From an uncultured Duncaniella sp. (lineage in GTDB: Bacteria; Bacteroidota; Bacteroidia; Bacteroidales; Muribaculaceae), in assembly GCA_910589485.1 (NCBI GenBank), contig CAJUSW010000019.1, forward strand, positions 1 through 13,864: 13,864 bases of DNA, written 5' to 3'. Shown one piece after another: positions 8,057-13,864 of the stretch (position 1 is its first letter; the number at the start of each line of letters is the position of its first letter). The notes below the pieces were generated by a model. The model ran no database searches, was not told the origin of the DNA, and worked only from the letters and a program-made list of their open reading frames with translations. The translations under genes were made by a program, and so were the position numbers.

Positions 8057-9679
8057 ATGAAAAAGACATTCATCACAATATTATTCTCATCGGCTGTCGC
8101 CGTGTCGTCGGCTGCTGTTCCGGCCTTGTCATCGGCCGGTAGCCGTACAGTGAATATTCCGCTCGAGGCTTCCCATCCGTCCAATCCTGTGGCTGTCGAC
8201 CGCAAGGGCGACATTATAGTCACCGGAGTGTTTGAGCAGGACTTTTCGTTCAACGGTTCACCGCTCGAGGCCATAGGATCAAGCGCCTACATACTGAAAT
8301 ACAATCAGGATCTTTCCGAGGCATGGGGCGTGGCGCTTGTGGGTGCATCCACCATCACTGCCATCGATACCGACAGTGAGGGTAACATATACGTGGCCGG
8401 CACCTTTGCCGACGAGGTGGAGTTCGGCACCACATTCGGCTATCCTATCATCAAGGAGGGCATGATGGTCGACTACGCCTACACGATGAAGGAGAATGCC
8501 TCCTTCATAGCCAAGTATAATCCCGACGGGCGTGTGCTGGCTGTGGAGTCGTTTGTTCCTGAATATCTGCCGGCGCTTGTGGAGACCGGCATGTATTTTC
8601 CCGAGGACGGCGACGTGTACTTTGCCATCAATCATCTTGAAGTTGACGGCGACCGCGTGTATGCCTCGGCCCTCTACACCGGCACCACCAAGCATGGCGA
8701 TGTGGATTTTGACGGATCCTATTACGATGCTTGGGGCGGAGGTTTCTACTTCATGGACATGAGGTCGGCCTCGGTGTTCTCACTTTCCACTGCCGATCTC
8801 AGCGGATGCCGTAAGGATGCCAATTTTGCCATCGCCTACCCTGCGATGTTTGCCATGGAGCAGGCTTCGTCGGTAGCTTTCACCGTTGAGAACGGTGTGG
8901 TATATGCCGGATTCGTAGGCACCGGATCGTTCAGCATGCAGGTGGGTGGCAACAGCTATGACCCCTACTTCTATGCCGACGGCGATACCGGAAACAACGA
9001 GTATGGCTACGTGATGGCCTCCTCGGCTCCGGGATCAGCTATGGTGAGTCTCTCCACCAAGAGCGACAATACCAACTCGGCGATATTCACCATCGCCGGA
9101 CTTGTGAAGTCGGGCGATGCATTGTATGCCGTGGGTAATTTCGACAAGACATGCCCGGCCGTCAATGGCGATGGAGTGGATGCCACCGGTGGCACCGATA
9201 TATTCGTGGCCGATGTGAATGCCTCATCCATGAGCCTCATCTCGGTCACCCCTTATGCTCACGACGAGGGTTCGACGCTCATCAATGGTGAGACAAGGCC
9301 CAACTATGAGTTGGCCCGCAGTGTGGCCGCTATCGACGGCGCGTTGTACATAAATACTGTGGTGAATGATTTCAACCGCAACTACGTTGGTCCGGCCTCA
9401 TTCTGGTACGACGGAGGTAGCTATTCTCGTGCTCAGGTGCCTGCAACCGGCGTTGCCGCCACCAACGGTGTAGCCGCCATGGTGCAGTCCGACATGTCCA
9501 CTCTCAGCATCAACAAGTACAGCTACCAGCAGTCGGGCATAACCGATATTTTCGATGATTCTGACGATGCCGATGCGCCTGTGGAATACTATGATCTGCA
9601 GGGACGCAAGGTCACTGATCCTGCCCCCGGAATATACATCCGTCGCCAGGGCAAGAAGGTACAGAAAGTGAAGATCTGA
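8057..9679 (+). CDS. Secreted SBBP-like beta-propeller protein with C-terminal tail
   Basis: This 540-residue protein has a classical signal peptide (about residues 1-27) but no lipobox. The body carries recurring beta motifs like SBBP (beta-propeller) repeats: GDIIVTGVF (51-59) followed by YILKYNQDLSEAW (78-90), and GNIYVAGTF (109-117) followed by SFIAKYNPDG (149-158). Weaker copies appear further on (DRVYASALYTG, GVVYAGFVGTG, DALYAVGNF, GALYINTVV), suggesting six or seven blades. An acidic linker (DIFDDSDDADAP) leads into the tail EYYDLQGRKV...GIYIRRQGKK at about 510-534, a compact C-terminal module frequent in secreted Bacteroidales proteins and reminiscent of type IX secretion sorting tails. 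It is third in the SusCD operon, the slot often used for SusE/F-type glycan-binding lipoproteins. A glycan-binding or surface role is an inference; no catalytic motif was seen. Confidence 0.8.
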   Translation: MKKTFITILFSSAVAVSSAAVPALSSAGSRTVNIPLEASHPSNPVAVDRKGDIIVTGVFEQDFSFNGSPLEAIGSSAYILKYNQDLSEAWGVALVGASTITAIDTDSEGNIYVAGTFADEVEFGTTFGYPIIKEGMMVDYAYTMKENASFIAKYNPDGRVLAVESFVPEYLPALVETGMYFPEDGDVYFAINHLEVDGDRVYASALYTGTTKHGDVDFDGSYYDAWGGGFYFMDMRSASVFSLSTADLSGCRKDANFAIAYPAMFAMEQASSVAFTVENGVVYAGFVGTGSFSMQVGGNSYDPYFYADGDTGNNEYGYVMASSAPGSAMVSLSTKSDNTNSAIFTIAGLVKSGDALYAVGNFDKTCPAVNGDGVDATGGTDIFVADVNASSMSLISVTPYAHDEGSTLINGETRPNYELARSVAAIDGALYINTVVNDFNRNYVGPASFWYDGGSYSRAQVPATGVAATNGVAAMVQSDMSTLSINKYSYQQSGITDIFDDSDDADAPVEYYDLQGRKVTDPAPGIYIRRQGKKVQKVKI

Positions 9680-9714
9680 TACCGCTGACCATCCTGCATA
9701 AAATATATCCGCCG

Positions 9715-9760
9715 GCCCCGTTACTGAATGTTCAAAAATCAGTGACGGGGCTGTTGATTT
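9715..9760 (+). terminator. Strong terminator closing the SusCD operon
   Basis: GCCCCGTTACTGA (9715-9727) pairs with TCAGTGACGGGGC (9739-9751): 13 pairs including one G-U, with an 11-nt loop. It is followed by the T-rich TGTTGATTTG. It lies 35 nt after the propeller gene stop and separates this operon from the GH97 unit. Confidence 0.85.
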
Positions 9761-9784
9761 GCATTGATATTCTTCGTATATTTG
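9754..9784 (+). promoter_or_regulatory. Bacteroidetes promoter for the GH97 unit
   Basis: TATATTTG at 9777-9784 matches the -7 consensus TAnnTTTG exactly. TTG at 9754-9756 lies 20 bp upstream, fitting the -33 element. Transcription would begin near 9790, giving a 5' leader of about 35 nt that is A+T-rich next to the start codon at 9825. The -33 element abuts the preceding terminator. Confidence 0.72.
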
Positions 9785-9824
9785 CATCATTGCATCATAC
9801 ACACATTACACATTTTTTTATATA

Positions 9825-12002
9825 ATGATTAGAGAGATTTTACTTACAGCTACACTTTCCGTTTTTGCTGTGGCACCGATGTCGGGATCAGAGACCGTGA
9901 CTTCTCCCGACGGCGATATCAAACTTACATTTGAATTGCTGAATGGATGTCCGGTGTATTCTGTGGACTTCAAGGGCAAACAGGTCATTACCCCCTCGCA
10001 TATGGGATTTGACCTGCTGAGCGAGTCGGGCCGCAACACTTTCAACCATCAGGCTAAAAAGACCGGCGCTAATGCCCTCTCGCTCCGTGATGGTTTTGAG
10101 CTGGTGAAGACCGAGCGTGACTCGCTGTCCGAGACCTGGACCCCGGTGTGGGGCGAGGAGGTTGAGATTCTCAACAAGTACAACTCCATGACCGTGGATC
10201 TGAAGCAACCTGTATTTGACAGGACCATGTGCATCGAGTTCCGGGTGTTTGACGACGGTATCGCTTTCCGTTATGATTTCCCGGCCCAGCCCAATCTCAA
10301 TTATTTCGTGATAAAGGAGGAGAAGAGCGAGTTTGGAATGACAGGCGACCATTGGGCCTACTGGATACCGGGTGATTACGACACTCAGGAATATAACTAC
10401 ACCAAGTCGCGCCTCAGCGAGATACGAGGCTTGTTCCCCTCCAAGGTGAACCCCGATAATGCTTCGACCACCACATTCTCGCCCACCGGAGTGCAGACCT
10501 CCCTTCAGCTAAAGACTGACGATGGAGTGTATCTCAACATCCATGAGGCGGCCACCATCGACTACCCTACGATGCACCTCAATCTCAATGACACCACCAT
10601 GACCTTCACCTCGTGGCTCACCCCCGACAGCCAAGGAAAGAAGGGCTATATGCAGACCCCCTGCCACACACCGTGGCGTTACGTGATAATCACCGATGAC
10701 GCCCGCGAGATTCTGGCTTCGCGCATAGCCTACAATCTCAACGAGCCGAGCAAGATCGAGGACACATCATGGATCAAGCCTGTGAAGTATATCGGAGTAT
10801 GGTGGGAGATGATCACCGGCGCCGGTACCTGGAACTATACCGATGATGTCTATTCGGTGAAACTCGGCGAGACCGACTATTCCAAGACCACACCCAACGG
10901 CCGCCACAGCGCCAACAACGAGAAAGTGAGACGATATATCGACTTTGCCGCCGAGCATGGATTTGACCAGGTGCTTGTGGAAGGCTGGAATGAAGGTTGG
11001 GAGGATTGGTTCGGCCAGTCCAAGGACTACGTGTTTGATTTCGTGACCCCTTATCCCGATTTTGATTTCAAGGCTCTCAACGAGTATGCCCATTCCAAGG
11101 GTGTGAAGCTGATGATGCACCACGAGACTTCGGGTTCGGTGCGCAATTACGAGCGTCATCTCGACAAGGCTTATAAGCTGATGAGCGACAACGGCTATAA
11201 TTCCGTAAAGAGCGGTTACGTGGGCAATATCATACCCCGTGGTGAGTATCATTACTCCCAGTGGCTCAACAACCACTATCTCTATGCCATACAGAAAGCC
11301 GCCGAGAACAAGATCATGGTCAACGCCCACGAGGCTTCGCGCCCCACGGGCATAGCCCGCACCTATCCCAACTGGATCGGCAACGAGAGCGCTCGCGGCA
11401 CCGAGTATCAGGCTATGGGCGGAAATGACAAGTGGCACACCTCGATACTTCCGTTCACCCGTCTGCAGGGTGGCCCGATGGACTATACTCCCGGCATATT
11501 CGAGTTTGACCTCTCCACATTCACTCCCGGCAACAATTCCAAGATAGCCTCCACCATTCCCGGCCAGTTAGCACTGTATGTGACCATGTATTCCCCCTTG
11601 CAGATGGCCGCCGACCTCCCCGAGCATTACGAGAAGTTCATGGATGCTTTCCAGTTCATCAAGGATGTGCCTGTGGAGTGGGAGCGTTCGGTATATCTCG
11701 AGGCCGAGCCTATGGAGTATGTCACCGTAGCCCGAAAGGACAAGAACAGCGACGAATGGTATGTAGGCTCTACCGCCGGTACTGCCGACCGCAAGAGCAC
11801 AATCAGCCTCTCGTTCCTCGATCCCGGACGGAAATATGAGGCTACCATATATTCCGAGGCCCCCGACGCGAACACTGTGGACGGTCAACAGCGTTATAAT
11901 ATAACAAGCAAGACTGTCACCTCCAAGAGCAAGCTCACGCTCAATGCACTCGCCGGTGGCGGATATGCGATATCAATCAAACCTATCAACGCGAAGAAAT
12001 GA
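9825..12002 (+). CDS. susB-like: GH97 family alpha-glucosidase, SusB-type (inverting)
   Basis: This 725-residue glycoside hydrolase removes alpha-linked glucose from non-reducing ends of alpha-glucans or maltooligosaccharides if it behaves like SusB. It has a signal peptide (about residues 1-22, no lipobox), so a periplasmic location is likely. Domains in order are the N-terminal beta-sandwich (about 25-285), catalytic barrel (about 300-575) and C-terminal beta domain (about 625-720). Five glutamates align with the SusB calcium/catalytic set (194, 391, 439, 508, 526/532 in SusB numbering) at a constant offset of five: E189 (TQEY), E386 (LVEGW), E434 (HHETS), E503 (NAHEA), E521 and E527 (NESARGTE). 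The Glu in HHETS indicates the inverting subgroup, as the retaining GH97 enzymes use an Asp nucleophile instead. It has its own promoter and overlaps the next gene by 4 bp. Exact linkage specificity is not determined. Confidence 0.95.
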   Translation: MIREILLTATLSVFAVAPMSGSETVTSPDGDIKLTFELLNGCPVYSVDFKGKQVITPSHMGFDLLSESGRNTFNHQAKKTGANALSLRDGFELVKTERDSLSETWTPVWGEEVEILNKYNSMTVDLKQPVFDRTMCIEFRVFDDGIAFRYDFPAQPNLNYFVIKEEKSEFGMTGDHWAYWIPGDYDTQEYNYTKSRLSEIRGLFPSKVNPDNASTTTFSPTGVQTSLQLKTDDGVYLNIHEAATIDYPTMHLNLNDTTMTFTSWLTPDSQGKKGYMQTPCHTPWRYVIITDDAREILASRIAYNLNEPSKIEDTSWIKPVKYIGVWWEMITGAGTWNYTDDVYSVKLGETDYSKTTPNGRHSANNEKVRRYIDFAAEHGFDQVLVEGWNEGWEDWFGQSKDYVFDFVTPYPDFDFKALNEYAHSKGVKLMMHHETSGSVRNYERHLDKAYKLMSDNGYNSVKSGYVGNIIPRGEYHYSQWLNNHYLYAIQKAAENKIMVNAHEASRPTGIARTYPNWIGNESARGTEYQAMGGNDKWHTSILPFTRLQGGPMDYTPGIFEFDLSTFTPGNNSKIASTIPGQLALYVTMYSPLQMAADLPEHYEKFMDAFQFIKDVPVEWERSVYLEAEPMEYVTVARKDKNSDEWYVGSTAGTADRKSTISLSFLDPGRKYEATIYSEAPDANTVDGQQRYNITSKTVTSKSKLTLNALAGGGYAISIKPINAKK

Positions 12003-12589
12003 AAAAGAGATCCCTCTCAATGTCGATGCATAGCCTCCCCGCCATGCTCCTTGCCGGAGCGATGGCCCTCGGAGCGGTTGCCACATCATGTAGCTCGGCC
12101 AAGCAGAGCAGTTCATCATCAGTAGTGCCCGAGGGCCCGATTGCCGGACCTCAGGGGTTCGGTGCCTATCAGATGTCGCCCGGTCCGGCGGCGTTGCCCC
12201 AGGCCCGCATCTACCGCACATCCATCGATGTGGATGCCTATGTGCCTGTGACCGTCAATCCTGTTGACGGAAAGTTGGTGTCATACCCTGCTCCCACCGA
12301 TATCACCGGTGCCTCGATGCCGGTAGTCCTCAAGGACGGATGGCTTCTCGACCGCAGGGGGATCAGTCCCAACACCCGGTTTATCAATTACACCTATTCC
12401 AAGTATCATGATCTGAGCGAGGCCCCATCTCCTGCCGAGCTTCAGAGCGCCATCATCCCCGATGCCCGTGTCACCGAGATCGTGGAGTTGCCTTACAAGA
12501 TAGGTGAAGTGACCCCAGCGATGGCCGATTCGATCATTGCCGACGGACTGAAACGTTGTGATGTCACATATAAGGCCCCCGCACAATAA
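11999..12589 (+). CDS. Unrecognised lipoprotein coupled to GH97
   Basis: This 196-residue protein is not assigned to a family. Its N-terminus is a lipoprotein signal peptide with the lipidated residue at Cys31 (AVATSC). After the Cys comes a Ser-rich linker (SSAKQSSSSS) without acidic residues at +2 to +4, which argues for retention on the periplasmic side rather than surface export. The mature part is a single Pro-rich beta-like domain with the segment VLKDGWLLDRRGISPNTRF and no obvious catalytic motif, repeat or membrane segment. Its ATG overlaps the GH97 stop in an ATGA arrangement, so the two are probably translationally coupled and co-produced. A role as partner of the GH97 enzyme or as an envelope protein is an inference from position only. 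Base use resembles its neighbours. Confidence 0.82.
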   Translation: MKKRSLSMSMHSLPAMLLAGAMALGAVATSCSSAKQSSSSSVVPEGPIAGPQGFGAYQMSPGPAALPQARIYRTSIDVDAYVPVTVNPVDGKLVSYPAPTDITGASMPVVLKDGWLLDRRGISPNTRFINYTYSKYHDLSEAPSPAELQSAIIPDARVTEIVELPYKIGEVTPAMADSIIADGLKRCDVTYKAPAQ

Positions 12590-12610
12590 AAAGATAAAAA
12601 TATCGTTCCT

Positions 12611-12670
12611 TTCATTAAGGCTGTCAACATCGCCCCACAGCGGTAATTGACAGCCTTAATGAATTTTGTG
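12611..12670 (+). terminator. Strong terminator after the GH97-lipoprotein unit
   Basis: TTCATTAAGGCTGTCAA (12611-12627) and TTGACAGCCTTAATGAA (12647-12663) form a perfect 17-bp stem with a 19-nt loop, directly followed by TTTTG. It is the longest stem in the window. It lies 21 nt after the lipoprotein stop, and its right arm runs up to the start region of the HD gene. The left arm begins after TTCC, and the stem is symmetric enough that it could act in both directions. Confidence 0.88.
12661..12668 (+). promoter_or_regulatory. Possible -7 box for the HD gene
   Basis: GAATTTTG differs from TAnnTTTG at one fixed position and lies about 33 nt before the preferred start codon at 12701. No clear -33 element is seen upstream because that space is the terminator stem. 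If real, the promoter is embedded in the terminator tail. Confidence 0.25.
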
Positions 12671-12700
12671 TCATCTCAGAAGAAAAGAATCTTTTATAAT

Positions 12701-13309
12701 ATGTCAGAATCAGATAAGAACAAGGCCCGCTTCTGCGAGCTGTTGCGTTCTACCGGACGTGAGAATGTTGAATATGTCATTGAGGATCTCGAGACCTACG
12801 GATTCTTCGAGGCCCCTGCCTCGGCACGCAACCACTTCAATCATCCGGGCGGACTCGTGCAACATTCCCTTAACGTCTATGATGCGGCTATGATGCTGCG
12901 CGAGGGTATAATCAAGAATCGCCCTGATATGGAAAAACGCCTGCCCGTCGACTCGGTGATACTCGCCTCCCTGCTCCATGATGTATGCAAGGCCAACATC
13001 TACCGTCTCGTATCGCGCAAGCGTAAGAATGAGATAGGCATGTGGGAAGAGGTCGAAGAGTATGAGGTAAACTACTCCCAGCTCCCCATAGGACATGGCG
13101 AGAAATCGGTGGTTATGCTTCTGCGCATGGGACTCGATCTTGAGGATGATGAGATCTGTGCCATCCGTTGGCACATGGGTCCGTGGGCGGTTGATACATC
13201 CTCAATCGAGCAGGACAAAAGCTACCGCCAGTCCATACTCAATTCCCCCTTGCTTCCCCTTATCCACACAGCCGACACCATCGCCTCCCAGATATTCGAG
13301 AGAGAATAG
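12701..13309 (+). CDS. HD-domain phosphohydrolase
   Basis: This 202-residue cytoplasmic protein has an HD-superfamily metal-binding fold: NHPGGLVQHS (47-56, H48 and H55), the signature LLHDVCK (91-97, H93-D94), GHGEKS (131-136, H132), IRWHMG (156-160, H158) and HTADTIAS (189-196, H189 and D192). This order of His/Asp residues fits HD phosphohydrolases related to the YhaM-type HD module; the substrate (nucleotide, RNA end or other phosphoester) cannot be inferred. No second domain or membrane segment is present. The reading frame extends upstream to a TTG at 12647 and an ATG at 12659, but these fall in the terminator stem; ATG 12701 after an A-rich tract gives the natural N-terminus MSESDKNKARF. 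The acyltransferase start lies only 16 nt after its stop, so the two are probably cotranscribed. Confidence 0.88.
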   Translation: MSESDKNKARFCELLRSTGRENVEYVIEDLETYGFFEAPASARNHFNHPGGLVQHSLNVYDAAMMLREGIIKNRPDMEKRLPVDSVILASLLHDVCKANIYRLVSRKRKNEIGMWEEVEEYEVNYSQLPIGHGEKSVVMLLRMGLDLEDDEICAIRWHMGPWAVDTSSIEQDKSYRQSILNSPLLPLIHTADTIASQIFERE

Positions 13310-13325
13310 TATAATGTAATAAATT

Positions 13326-13864
13326 ATGAGTCAGGTAAATACCCCCCCCCCACGTACAAGGCGCGAATGACGCTTGTACAGCGAGCATAGGTATCAAAGG
13401 ACGTCAGAGAGTTATTGGTCTTGACATCGTGAGATGTATGGCCATACTCTTTGTCATAGCGAGTCACTTTTTCATCAATACCCCTGCACATGAAGCCGTG
13501 TTTAGCGGATGCTCCATGTTCCTGCAGGGGATGGGGCGTACATTATTCATGGTCAATGTTCCCCTGTTTCTGATCCTGACAGGCTATCTGAATCTCAACA
13601 AGACTGTCACCCGGAAGTATTACAAAGCCATGATAGCAGTGATACTTAGCTATCTGTTCATATCGGTTGTGACCATATTTTTCAGAGAACGGTTCGCCGG
13701 AGAGCATATGTCGGTTATCAAGTGGATTCTAATGATCACCGATTTCTCGGCAATCAACTATGCATGGTATATAGAAATGTGGATAGGCTTGTTTCTGCTC
13801 ACCCCCTTTCTCATAATCAGGGAGTCCTTGGTTCAAGCCCAAGTGGGACCACTCCTTAAAAATC
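13326..13864 (+). CDS. Acyltransferase-3 family membrane protein, frame broken by poly-C (OFF), partial
   Basis: From 13402 onward the sequence encodes the N-terminal part of an OafA/WecH-like acyltransferase: the motif RQRVIGLDIVRCMAILFVIASHF holds the GLD and His features of TM1, and further membrane segments follow (LFMVNVPLFLILTGY, AMIAVILSYLFISVVTIFF, YIEMWIGLFLLTPF). Such proteins transfer acetyl or other acyl groups to surface glycans. The only suitable start, ATG 13326, is in a different frame: it reads MSQVNTPPPRTRRE then stops at 13368-13370. Between them is a run of ten C (13342-13351). With nine C the start joins the long frame (MSQVNTPPHVQGAND...); eleven C would stop at TAG instead. 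In the long frame a TAA at 13336 and no ATG/GTG/TTG before the core motif exclude an obvious alternative start. The acyltransferase-like sequence stops at about 13809, where tRNA-like sequence begins. Confidence 0.8.
13342..13351 (+). repeat. Poly-C tract (10 C), candidate phase-variation switch
   Basis: Ten consecutive C follow the fifth codon of the acyltransferase. It is the only long homopolymer of G or C in the window. Homopolymer tracts of this length inside the first codons are a known slipped-strand phase-variation device in bacteria. The alternative is a sequencing or assembly length error. Confidence 0.85.
13810..13851 (+). tRNA. 3' half of a tRNA-Met(CAU), partial
   Basis: The segment fits tRNA positions 32-73 without gaps: anticodon loop CTCATAA (13810-13816, anticodon CAT), anticodon-stem 3' strand TCAGG (13817-13821), five-base variable loop GAGTC (13822-13826), T-stem CTTGG (13827-13831) pairing with CCAAG (13839-13843) around T-loop TTCAAGC (13832-13838), acceptor 3' strand TGGGACC (13844-13850) and discriminator A (13851). 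The 5' half is missing: bases before 13810 are acyltransferase codons and do not complete the anticodon stem (CCTTT against the required CCTGA) or supply GGTCCCA. No CCA is encoded (CTCC follows). The TCAGG stem suggests elongator Met or Ile2 rather than initiator. This is a displaced fragment, not a functional gene as seen here. Confidence 0.72.

Noticed and set aside
12647..12700. TTG or ATG 12659 as start of the HD protein
   Set aside because: These codons lie in or next to the perfect 17-bp terminator stem, and the extra residues (MNFVSSQKKRIFYN) do not look like a family N-terminus.
13438..13864. ATG within the acyltransferase (MAILFVIASHF) as the true start
   Set aside because: It would remove the conserved GLDIVRC segment preceding TM1, so an upstream start through the poly-C tract is more credible.

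Overview
The window looks like a Bacteroidales chromosome, most likely Muribaculaceae or a close relative. This is an inference from a SusC/SusD pair, a SusB-type GH97 enzyme, a Bacteroidetes-type metzincin, TAnnTTTG promoter boxes, A-rich rather than Shine-Dalgarno start regions, and a C-terminal tail style (YDLQGRKV...GIYI) common in that order. All convincing genes lie on the + strand.

Layout. 1-550 has no convincing gene; it holds short direct repeats, several hairpins, a -7 promoter box near 355 and a structured leader of about 180 nt. 551-3214 encodes a secreted zinc metalloprotease, followed by a hairpin. 3374-9679 is a polysaccharide-utilisation operon: SusC-type TonB-dependent transporter, SusD-type surface lipoprotein, and a secreted beta-propeller-like protein where SusE/F proteins often sit, closed by a strong terminator. 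A second unit, with its own promoter near 9754-9784, encodes a GH97 alpha-glucosidase with all five SusB calcium/catalytic glutamates, overlapped by 4 bp by an unrecognised lipoprotein; it ends in a 17-bp hairpin terminator. Next come an HD-domain phosphohydrolase (start best placed at 12701) and, 16 bp on, the 5' part of a membrane acyltransferase.

Together, SusC/SusD and the propeller protein would bind and import a glycan, probably containing alpha-glucosyl units, and the GH97 enzyme would trim it, probably in the periplasm. No SusR, HTCS or ECF sigma regulator and no endo-acting GH13 enzyme is present here.

Two observations at the right edge stand out. First, the acyltransferase reading frame is broken by a run of ten C residues directly after its start codon; nine (or twelve) C would restore it, the signature of an ON/OFF slipped-strand switch, here OFF. 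Second, the last about 55 bases are not acyltransferase-like but match the 3' half of a tRNA-Met(CAU), from the anticodon loop to the discriminator base. This is either an integration/recombination junction or a chimeric contig end.
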